NCBI GenBank assembly: GCA_965216965.1
Contig: CBDCGX010000042.1
Span: 1 to 35,788, forward strand
DNA length: 35,788 nt
Direction of reading: 5' to 3'
DNA from: CBDAKK01 sp965216965
GTDB lineage: Bacteria; Spirochaetota; Spirochaetia; WTKD01; G963693115
Part shown: one piece after another, positions 1 to 6,228 of the stretch
Numbering within the stretch: position 1 is the first letter of the stretch
Layout of the letters: every line of letters begins with the position of its first letter
Program-made: the position numbers and the translations under genes
The notes under the pieces: model-generated
Told to the model about the DNA's origin: nothing
Seen by the model: the letters and a program-made list of their open reading frames with translations, nothing else
Database searches by the model: none

Positions 1-45
1 TAGAAAAATATGAAAAAATGAAATTATACGAAATTAAATCCCTTC

Positions 46-57
46 CCGACCAATCGG
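46..57. other. small GC-rich hairpin in the polymerase leader
   Basis: CCGA and TCGG arms enclose a 4-nt CCAA loop. The same core, CCGACC-A-R-TCGG, recurs about 55 bases downstream, and GC-rich palindromes are rare in this AT-rich sequence. It lies in the non-coding leader of the RNA polymerase gene. It could be part of a promoter or operator, or an RNA hairpin; no function can be assigned. Confidence 0.4.
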
Positions 58-98
58 TGGCGGTGGATTAAGATAGGATAAAATACGATACGTTCCTG

Positions 99-114
99 AG
101 CCGACCAGTCGGCT
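99..114. other. perfect GC-rich palindrome upstream of the RNA polymerase gene
   Basis: AGCCGAC and GTCGGCT are perfect 7-base arms around CA; as a hairpin this is a 6-bp stem with a CCAG loop. Only three T follow, so it is a poor intrinsic terminator. It shares its core with the hairpin at 46-57. Candidate promoter hairpin, operator or transcription boundary for the polymerase gene about 105 bases downstream. Confidence 0.45.
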
Positions 115-220
115 TTAAGAATGGAAATTAGCATTATGTTGTATTATAAGAATATGCATATGAGGAATAGTCACTGAAAAAGTTCATACTATAACAAGAA
201 AAAATAGAAAAGGATTCAAA

Positions 221-2662
221 ATGGCAAGAATGATAAGTGGAAAAAGTTATGAATGCTATGTTGTAGCGGTACAAAAAGAAACGGTAATGCTAGAGATAGA
301 TTTTGGAGAAGAAGAAATAGGTAGAAAAAGGTTACACTTAGAAAGTTCAAATATAATACCTAAAGCAAAGAGGAAGTATGAACTAGTATGGACAAGAGGA
401 GAAAGAGTACATACAGTATACACTGAAATAGAAAAAAAGTTTGAACTAAGAGAATGGAGAAACAAAACAATTGATGTAATAAAAGAAGATGATGTATATG
501 TATTAAATGACAAAATAATATATATAAAGGAAGAAGAAATTCACGAAGATAGTGATAAAATAGAAGAAGGAGAAAAACATAAAGGAGTAGTTATTGCAAA
601 TAAACTATTAATATTATCAAGCTTAAAGATTAATAATCTAAAAAGTAAAGGTTTTAGTGATAAAGAACTAGACCTAATAATATGGTATGGAAATAAAACA
701 ACAACTACAGAAAATAGTATAGATGAAAAAATAATAGATGCACTAATGGAAGGAGAAGAAGAAGAAAAGTACATTAGTCTATTAATATCTATGCTATTAA
801 AACATAAAGAGTTTAGTGATATGATCGATGAGGATAAAGAATATAGAAAAATGAATTTTCATAAGAAAGATAAAAGAAAGGAAGATAAAGAATTAATATA
901 TATGTTATCACAAGAGATATGGAAATATATATTAAGTAGGAAATATGTAAGGGTGAAAACAACATCTTATAGACAAGCTGAAGACGCATATGAAGAAGAA
1001 AGAGAGTTTACACAGAAGATAAGATTGGATGGGAAATTCGACTCAGTAGGATATAGGACAATAAAGAAGATGAACACATTGCCTATGATTTCTAAACCAA
1101 GAAAGTTCGACAAAAAAGGAAGAGGTGGAATAGGAAATAACTTTAAATTAGTAAAGACGGGAGGAGAAAGCACACAACCTGAGAATATAAGAAACATATG
1201 TGAAGCTTTTCAAGAACAACCTTTTGAATTAGATAAAGGATATAGTAGAAAAATAATGTTTGAAGCCAAAATGGAAGCAATAAAAGAAAAGTATATAAAA
1301 GACAATGTAGGGAGGTCGGGAAAAAGATTAGAAAAAGAGGCAAAGAAGTTATCTAAGAAGATAACAACGGATAATTATAATAATATCGTAGAGGTGGAAA
1401 ATATTATAGGACTAAGAGGTAAATTCTATTTAAAGACGAATTATGACTACAGAGGAAGATTATACACTTCAGCATATGAATTTAGTTATCAAGGAGAAGA
1501 ATACAGTAAATCAATAGTAGTACCTAGTATAGAAAACTTCCCATCAAAACTAGAGAATAGAGAAAGTGCAATATTAATGGCAAAGATAGATATTGCAAAT
1601 AACCTAGATAAGGATAAATTAACTTTTGATGAAAGAATAAAATGGGTAGATGACAATTGGAAAATGATTCCACAAATAGTAGAAAAAGGAAAATCTACTA
1701 AATACAAAATACAGCAAATAAAGAGAATGTATAAAGCAATAAAAATGTTTGAGAAAGGAGAACAAACTAATGTAATGATGCATTTAGATGCTACAAATCA
1801 AGCCTTACAATTATATGCAATATCAACAAGAGACAAGGTGTTAGGGAAAATAACTAATTTGACAAGTAGTGAAAAAAGAGAAGATGCCTATGAGGACTTC
1901 GCTACGGAATTAAATAAGATATTTGGAAAAGGATTCTTCAGTAGAAAGATGGTCAAAAAACCAATGATGACGAGAACATATGGGAAGATGAATGCTCATC
2001 TAGTTGCTTTGGTAGAAAAATATGGAAGAACCGTAGAGTCAAGTCTAGAAAGACTAGAAGAAGAAAAGGGAATGAACGAAGAAGAGTATTCTGAACAATA
2101 TTATGGAGCCGAAAGAGAAATAATAGGAGAAACGGCGAAGACGATGGACAAGATAATAGAGCTACACAAGGAATTGAATCAAGAGAAATATTATTGGGAA
2201 ATGCCGGATGGTTTCAAGGTAACAAATAGGGTAAAAAGGAAAATAAAAGGAAAACCAAAAGTATATCATCCTATAGAAGGGAAAACTATGGTTAGAGAAA
2301 CTAATACTGAAATTCATATGTTCAGAAAATCAATAGAATCAAGAGCATTGGCCCCAAATATAATACATAGTATAGATGCATATATTCTGAGGAATATAAA
2401 AAGTAGATTTATGCAGAAAGGAAAATTCTTAATAACAATTCACGATTCATACGGAGTACATCCAAGTGAGGCAAAGATGCTAATGGATATATACAGAGAA
2501 GAGATGGTGAGAGTTATGGAAGATGAAGTACTTCAAGATATAATGGAACAAATTTGGAACAATGCAGGAAGAGAAGGAGGATTACCAAAGGAGTTTACAA
2601 TAGATAACAATGGAGAGTTAACAAAAGGAGATATAATGAGTAGTAGATACGCATTGTGTTAG
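221..2662 (+). CDS. single-subunit T7-type DNA-directed RNA polymerase
   Basis: A phage RNA polymerase of 813 aa (T7 RNAP has 883), expected to transcribe phage genes from its own promoters in the host cytoplasm. Family motifs are visible in order. The DxxGR motif is D409-R413. Motif A has catalytic D523 in HLDATNQALQ. Motif B has R575, K579 and Y587, with exactly the R-x3-K-x7-Y spacing of T7 R627/K631/Y639. An APNIIHS segment has H716 (compare T7 H784), and motif C is H741-D742-S-Y-G. AAAAGGA lies seven bases before the ATG. The gene stands alone, with a 220-base leader and its own terminator. N4 uses a two-chain RNAP1/RNAP2 for middle transcription, whereas this is one chain. The N-terminal ~300 residues are lysine/glutamate-rich and cannot be matched by eye. 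Assignment is secure; which promoters it uses is unknown. Confidence 0.96.
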   Translation: MARMISGKSYECYVVAVQKETVMLEIDFGEEEIGRKRLHLESSNIIPKAKRKYELVWTRGERVHTVYTEIEKKFELREWRNKTIDVIKEDDVYVLNDKIIYIKEEEIHEDSDKIEEGEKHKGVVIANKLLILSSLKINNLKSKGFSDKELDLIIWYGNKTTTTENSIDEKIIDALMEGEEEEKYISLLISMLLKHKEFSDMIDEDKEYRKMNFHKKDKRKEDKELIYMLSQEIWKYILSRKYVRVKTTSYRQAEDAYEEEREFTQKIRLDGKFDSVGYRTIKKMNTLPMISKPRKFDKKGRGGIGNNFKLVKTGGESTQPENIRNICEAFQEQPFELDKGYSRKIMFEAKMEAIKEKYIKDNVGRSGKRLEKEAKKLSKKITTDNYNNIVEVENIIGLRGKFYLKTNYDYRGRLYTSAYEFSYQGEEYSKSIVVPSIENFPSKLENRESAILMAKIDIANNLDKDKLTFDERIKWVDDNWKMIPQIVEKGKSTKYKIQQIKRMYKAIKMFEKGEQTNVMMHLDATNQALQLYAISTRDKVLGKITNLTSSEKREDAYEDFATELNKIFGKGFFSRKMVKKPMMTRTYGKMNAHLVALVEKYGRTVESSLERLEEEKGMNEEEYSEQYYGAEREIIGETAKTMDKIIELHKELNQEKYYWEMPDGFKVTNRVKRKIKGKPKVYHPIEGKTMVRETNTEIHMFRKSIESRALAPNIIHSIDAYILRNIKSRFMQKGKFLITIHDSYGVHPSEAKMLMDIYREEMVRVMEDEVLQDIMEQIWNNAGREGGLPKEFTIDNNGELTKGDIMSSRYALC

Positions 2663-2678
2663 AATAGAGATGATATAG

Positions 2679-2712
2679 AGTTATTCTTATGAATAGCTTT
2701 ATATTTTTTTTT
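2679..2712 (+). terminator. intrinsic terminator after the RNA polymerase gene
   Basis: An 8-bp stem (2679-2686 with 2691-2698, one G-U pair, TTAT loop) is followed by a tract with about ten T in a row. It starts 17 bases after the polymerase stop codon and separates that gene from the GC-rich non-coding block. Confidence 0.8.
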
Positions 2713-2765
2713 AATTACAAAAGAAGATAAAATACGTTATTATATAATATTACATATCACGATAC

Positions 2766-2790
2766 GAAACGAAACATAGAGTTACGATAG
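2766..2790 (+). repeat. GAAACGAAACA...ACGATAG direct repeat, left copy
   Basis: GAAACGAAACA (2766-2776) followed by ACGATAG (2784-2790) recurs as GAAACGAAACA (3766-3776) and ACGATAG (3779-3785). The two copies bracket the GC-rich block and start exactly 1000 bases apart. They may be promoter elements or boundaries of the block. Confidence 0.45.
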
Positions 2791-3051
2791 TAGAGAGGGA
2801 CTACCGCCTTGACCTCCTTTTCCCCGAAAGCTTCGTCGTTCCTCCTTGTTCCTCCAGAAAAGGCGTTCTTTTCAGCGAGGGTTCCGATCTTTCCCGCCTA
2901 TTGCTAGCAGAAACTCGATAGTTTTTGTGTTTGTTATTGAGACTAAAAGATTTTTGAGAAAGAGATGAGATAGATTGAGGGAAACGTAATCCCGCTACGC
3001 GTTATTACTTGATAGGGATAATGTCGAGTGAAAGGGCAAAGTGAAAAACTA

Positions 3052-3649
3052 GAAGAATGTCTACTGATCTCTTAAAGGAGATGAGAGTGTCTCTTGAAGA
3101 GGTCTCTTGAAGCTGGAGTGTCAAGAAGGGCCAAAATCGGTGAAGGGGGGAAGAGCTAGTGCCTCGCTTGTGTTGTGAAGAATGTCTACTGAAAGAATCT
3201 CTTAAAGGAGTTTATTGAGAGTGTCTCTTGAAGAGGTCTCTTGAAGCTGGATAGTAGTCAAGAAGTGTCTTCGTGCCTCAGCCATTCTTGCCAACTACCA
3301 TCGGTTTAATGAGAGGGGGGAAGAGCTAGTGCCTCGCTTGTATTGAGAAGTGTCTCTTGAAGAGGTCTCTTGAAGCTGGATAGTAGTCAAGAAGTGTCTT
3401 CGTGCCTCAGCCATTCTTGCCAACTACCATCGGTTTAATGAGAGGGGGGAAGAGCTAGTGCCTCGCTTGTGTTGTGAAGAATGTCTACTGAAAGAATCTC
3501 TTAAAGGAGTTTATTGAGAGTGTCTCTTGAAGAGGTCTCTTGAAGCTGGATAGTAGTCAAGAAGTGTCTTCGTGCCTCAGCCATTCTTGCCAACTACCAT
3601 CGGTTTAATGAGAGGGGGGAAGAGCTAGTGCCTCGCTTGTGTTGTGAAG
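3052..3649 (+). repeat. four tandem repeat units of 125, 170, 129 and 170 bp
   Basis: Units start near 3052, 3177, 3347 and 3476. Units 2 and 4 look identical over 165 bp (3177-3341 and 3476-3640). Units 3 and 4 share 129 bp (3351-3479 and 3521-3649), and unit 3 lacks the first ~45 bp. Unit 1 is diverged and lacks the central hairpin. Each unit has a CTCTTGAAGAG palindrome (3091, 3225, 3354, 3524) and ends with a shared GAGCTAGTGCCTCGCTTGT box. The near-identity implies recent duplication or ongoing homogenisation. Confidence 0.92.
3250..3302 (+). other. long nested hairpin in repeat unit 2 (also in units 3 and 4)
   Basis: GATAGTAGT (3250-3258) pairs with ACTACCATC (3294-3302) with one A-C mismatch. 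Immediately inside, CAAGAA pairs perfectly with TTCTTG (3285-3290), leaving a 3-nt CCA bulge and a 20-nt loop. The same structure occurs at 3379-3431 and 3549-3601. It is the strongest secondary structure I can see in the block. Confidence 0.6.
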
Positions 3650-3765
3650 TGATGTTGGTATAAGGGTGAATCGATTCCATCAAAGGTTTCCCTCCCGAAC
3701 TCGGCAAACTTCTCTCTCCATCGATTCCGCCCAGCGAGAATCTCCGTAGAAAAAGGATACAAGAT

Positions 3766-3785
3766 GAAACGAAACAAAACGATAG
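3766..3785 (+). repeat. GAAACGAAACA...ACGATAG direct repeat, right copy
   Basis: Second copy of the element at 2766-2790, with a shorter gap between its two parts. It lies 43 bases before the first small gene downstream, where a promoter would be expected. Confidence 0.45.
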
Positions 3786-3827
3786 GTGTCGAAAGACTAA
3801 CAAAATTAAAGATGAAAAGGATAAGAG

Positions 3828-4019
3828 ATGGGTAAGAAAAAGAATAAAGAAAAAGGTAAGAACAAAAAAAATAAGGAAAGTTCTTACAGGAGAGAGACGG
3901 CATATGAAAGAGAACTTTTTGATGAAGAAAGTCCACATTATGATGACTATGGATTGTCATACGATAAACAAAATCCAAATATTATATTAGTAGAAAGAAC
4001 AATGGTAGGTGGAAGATAA
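3828..4019 (+). CDS. small basic hypothetical protein
   Basis: A 63-aa protein I do not recognise. The first ~17 residues are almost all Lys, Asn, Gly and Glu, a strongly basic stretch. The rest is mixed and tyrosine/acid-rich, ending in VGGR. AAAAGGAT precedes the ATG at usable distance, and a second small gene follows one base after its stop. It is the first gene after the non-coding block and probably belongs to the early transcript. The basic head suggests nucleic-acid contact, but that is only inference from composition. Confidence 0.6.
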   Translation: MGKKKNKEKGKNKKNKESSYRRETAYERELFDEESPHYDDYGLSYDKQNPNIILVERTMVGGR

Positions 4020-4020
4020 T

Positions 4021-4161
4021 ATGATAAATGAAAAAAAATATGAATACTTAAAGAAAATAAGTAAGAAAGAAAAATGGATAACCAAAGATAGAATTCTAAC
4101 AAATGAAGAGTTAGATTGTATAGACAAAATGGTTAAAGGATTAAAAGGTGTATTGTTATAA
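4021..4161 (+). CDS. 46-aa hypothetical protein
   Basis: A short ORF beginning MINEKKYEYLKKISKKEKW and ending KGLKGVLL. It starts one base after the stop of the preceding small gene, and GGAAG just upstream can serve as its ribosome binding site. It is lysine-rich and probably helical, with no recognisable domain. The tight junction, in-frame stop and normal codon use (ATA, AAA, AGA) favour a real gene. Many phages of this kind carry unknown small early genes here. Confidence 0.5.
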   Translation: MINEKKYEYLKKISKKEKWITKDRILTNEELDCIDKMVKGLKGVLL

Positions 4162-4162
4162 T
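4154..4162 (+). promoter_or_regulatory. candidate extended -10 promoter (TGTTATAAT)
   Basis: A perfect TGn-TATAAT extended -10 element lies at the 3' end of the 46-aa ORF, about 130 bases before the 184-aa gene. No good -35 is visible, which extended -10 promoters do not need. Transcription would begin near 4169 and place the long inverted repeat in the leader. In AT-rich DNA a chance match is possible. Confidence 0.35.
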
Positions 4163-4187
4163 AAAATAATAATATAAAAATATGTGT

Positions 4188-4270
4188 GCTTTGAAGGAGA
4201 AAAGATTTAACAATAATGGTTATATTCTTGTCCGAATTGAACAATAAGGTTTTCTTTTCTCCCTTAAAGC
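4188..4270 (+). promoter_or_regulatory. 18-bp inverted repeat in a gene leader
   Basis: The arms 4188-4205 and 4253-4270 pair with 16 Watson-Crick pairs, one G-U and one A-C mismatch, around a 47-nt loop. No T tract follows, so it is not a standard terminator. The left arm contains GAAGGAGA with no start codon, and the right arm masks it. It ends 10 bases before the ribosome binding site of the 184-aa gene. A plausible role is an RNase III processing stem, as between T7 early genes, or a leader control element. Confidence 0.6.
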
Positions 4271-4289
4271 ATATATATAGAAAGGAAAA

Positions 4290-4844
4290 ATGATGGGAAA
4301 TGAAATAGAAAAACTGAAAGTAAAAGAAGGCTACAAATCATATCAATCAAAAAAAAAAGTATGGAATGGAGCGAGGTATGAAGAAGACTTATTTCAAAAC
4401 AAAAGAGATGGTATTCAATTTTACTTAAGAAAAAGAATACAGAAAAAAGCGCGTCATATGACAATGGAGGATTATGTAGATAGAGGAGCTATGTGCTGGA
4501 AATTAAAAACGAATATAAAAACTTTCCAAAATACATTTGCAAATAAAGAAAAATGGGAATATCTAAAAAAAGTAGGAAGAGGAAGACCTATACTAGGATG
4601 GTTCATAACCGAAGAAGAAAAAAGGATTATGTTAAAGACTATAGAAGAATGGAGGAGAGGTGGAAGAAAAATATACACTAGCAAAAAGATAAGTTTGCGT
4701 AGAATAAACACTATTATCGAGTACAAAAAAAAGATAATAGAAGAAGTGAAAAAGAAAGGATATAATGAAGTAGTATATCCTACCTTTGAATATCAAGAGC
4801 ATATCTTTACAAAAATAGTAGAATCATACAGAAAACTAATATAG
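4290..4844 (+). CDS. hypothetical basic protein, 184 aa
   Basis: I do not recognise this protein. It is rich in Lys, Arg, Glu and aromatic residues with no hydrophobic segment, so likely soluble. It contains a GRGRP turn near residue 97 followed by charged helices (EEEKRIMLKTIEEW). Two consecutive ATG codons (4290, 4293) follow AAAGGA; the second gives slightly better spacing. It follows the long inverted repeat and precedes an unknown repeat protein, in the early part of the genome. Takeover or DNA-binding functions are possible but unsupported. Confidence 0.7.
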   Translation: MMGNEIEKLKVKEGYKSYQSKKKVWNGARYEEDLFQNKRDGIQFYLRKRIQKKARHMTMEDYVDRGAMCWKLKTNIKTFQNTFANKEKWEYLKKVGRGRPILGWFITEEEKRIMLKTIEEWRRGGRKIYTSKKISLRRINTIIEYKKKIIEEVKKKGYNEVVYPTFEYQEHIFTKIVESYRKLI

Positions 4845-4888
4845 CAATGCATCTAAATGCCAACAAAAACAAAAAAAAGGAAGCTAAA

Positions 4889-5992
4889 ATGAACAAGCAA
4901 GAAAGAAAAGATAGAGAAAGATTATCAAAGTTGTGTATGAAATTGGGACAAGATATTCCTAAAGATATTACATTGTTTGAGTTACCAGAAGAAATAGCAT
5001 ATAGAGAAAGGTTACTAGTGGAAAAAGAGATAGAAAAAGCAAGAAAAAAAGCAATCAAGTTGGGAGTGAAGTTGGATTGGGATATATCTAAAATAGAGAA
5101 ATTGGATTACGAAGAAATCTTAGGATATATAAACGATGGTGAAGATGCTTTAATAAAGGAAAGAAAAAGCAAAACGGGAGAAACAATAAAAAGCTTAAGA
5201 AAAAAAGCTAAATCGTACAAGAAACAAGGAGTCGATGTAGAATTGGAATGGATAGAAAATGCAAGTAAAGAAAATCTAGAGAAATTCATCTTAAACATAA
5301 AAAATAAGGATGGACACATTAGAAGAAAACAAATCGAAGAGACAAAAAGAGCGATCAAAAGACTAAACAAAATGGAGAAAAAGATGAACGAAGAAAGAAC
5401 TGAAAAAAAAGAGTTGGAAGAGTTGAAAGAAAATGCTAGAGACTTTCAAAGAGATGGAGTAGATGTGAGTTTGAATTGGATAGACCTAGCAACCAAGGAA
5501 GAACTAGAAAAGTTTATTTCAAAAACATTGAAAAAAAACAACAAAAGGAGAGCAAAACAAATGAAGAAAATGAGAAAAGAGTTAGACACACAAGACAAAA
5601 TGGATGAGGAAAGAACTGAAAAAGAAGAAAACACAGAAACTAACACTGAAGAAAAAATAGGTGTAGTAAGTGACTTTGAGTTATTAGAAAAAGAAGTATA
5701 CAAAGACAAAGATACAGCAAAATCTCAACTCAAAGAAAAGTATGAGATAAGTGAAACAAGAGTAGAAATACAAGAAGTTGCATTTATGTCAAAACCAAGA
5801 CAAGAGTTTAAAAGTTGGAAAGCATTCATCAAGGTAGAAAAAAATGAAGATCTAATGAAATACTTAGATATCAAGAACATAACATACAAAGAAAATGAAG
5901 ACAACACTATACTTGTAATCGTGCGTATAGATGACTTCTATGGAATGATGATAGACTTTGGATTGAGAACACAACTAGATGAACTGCTATGA
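4889..5992 (+). CDS. hypothetical protein with four ~32-residue helical repeats
   Basis: A 367-aa protein of unknown function. An upstream in-frame ATG exists at 4847, but AAAAGGAAG lies correctly before the ATG at 4889 and nothing like it precedes 4847. Four imperfect repeats occur at about residues 12-42, 51-82, 103-134 and 179-210. The last two share a core ending QGVDVELEWI or RDGVDVSLNWI, followed by an A(S/T)KExLEKFI helix. A Glu/Thr-rich linker (about 235-260) leads to a distinct C-terminal domain of ~105 residues with alternating hydrophobic strands. The repeat helix faintly recalls SAP-like DNA-binding folds, but I would not assign it. It overlaps the next gene by 4 bases (ATGA). Confidence 0.75.
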   Translation: MNKQERKDRERLSKLCMKLGQDIPKDITLFELPEEIAYRERLLVEKEIEKARKKAIKLGVKLDWDISKIEKLDYEEILGYINDGEDALIKERKSKTGETIKSLRKKAKSYKKQGVDVELEWIENASKENLEKFILNIKNKDGHIRRKQIEETKRAIKRLNKMEKKMNEERTEKKELEELKENARDFQRDGVDVSLNWIDLATKEELEKFISKTLKKNNKRRAKQMKKMRKELDTQDKMDEERTEKEENTETNTEEKIGVVSDFELLEKEVYKDKDTAKSQLKEKYEISETRVEIQEVAFMSKPRQEFKSWKAFIKVEKNEDLMKYLDIKNITYKENEDNTILVIVRIDDFYGMMIDFGLRTQLDELL

Positions 5993-6228
5993 TACTGTTT
6001 GGGAAAAGGAGAAAAAAGGGGTTTAAAACAATATCAATAGTACCAATTCAATGGAATAGCAAAACAACTCCTAAGCAAGTAAGTAGATTTTTCAAAGTAA
6101 TGAAAGAAATAGAAAAAACGAAAAAGAACTTATTAGTATTATTATCAAATGATATTTGGTCTAACCATAAGGCGTTCAAGTATGCACTAAGAGGTGAAGG
6201 ATGGAACAAAAATTCAAGAAGAAGTTAG
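5989..6228 (+). CDS. hypothetical protein, 79 aa
   Basis: A small basic protein (MILFGKRRKKGFKT start) of unknown function. It starts in an ATGA overlap with the preceding gene, which suggests translational coupling, and its 3' end overlaps the next gene by 28 bases. A central segment reads KNLLVLLSNDIW, a possible buried strand. No known motif is visible. Its position directly before the primase/ATPase gene suggests co-expression with replication genes. Confidence 0.65.
   Translation: MILFGKRRKKGFKTISIVPIQWNSKTTPKQVSRFFKVMKEIEKTKKNLLVLLSNDIWSNHKAFKYALRGEGWNKNSRRS

Larger units (their letters stand above)
2791..3760. ncRNA. GC-rich non-coding block, candidate structured RNA or cis-acting locus
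   Basis: About 1 kb without a credible gene. Sampled 60-base stretches are 48-53% GC against about 30% in coding DNA. Visible structure includes a CGAA-AGC-TTCG hairpin (2825-2835), a GAAAAG/CTTTTC hairpin (2857-2873), and a nested 15-pair hairpin repeated in three of four tandem units (first copy 3250-3302). Three CCTCC elements (2813, 2841, 2851) can pair with the AAAGGAG in repeat units 1, 2 and 4. High local GC, tandem repeats and nested stems fit a structured phage RNA. A replication origin, packaging or terminal-repeat site, or a cluster of virion-polymerase promoters is also possible. Strand and transcript ends are not known. Confidence 0.5.

Noticed and set aside
18..71. A 17-codon ORF in the polymerase leader
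   Set aside because: No ribosome binding site, and it overlaps the hairpin at 46-57.
2880..2930. tRNA-like sequence (GGGTTCCGATC)
   Set aside because: No matching acceptor, D-arm or anticodon stem can be folded around it.
3058..3108. Short peptide ORFs starting ATGTCTACTGA in repeat units 1, 2 and 4
   Set aside because: They encode only 17 or 7 residues, differ between units and lack a clear ribosome site; more likely chance within the repeat.
3052..3649. CRISPR array
   Set aside because: Units are 125-170 bp with no short repeat/unique spacer alternation, and no cas genes are present.
3594..3978. Two overlapping minus-strand ORFs of 114 and 117 codons at the end of the repeat block
   Set aside because: They cross non-coding repeat sequence and the antisense of a small + strand gene, are Phe/Ser/Leu-rich like other antisense frames here, and have no convincing ribosome site.
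4847..4888. Upstream ATG for the four-repeat protein
   Set aside because: No ribosome site before it, whereas AAAAGGAAG precedes the ATG at 4889.
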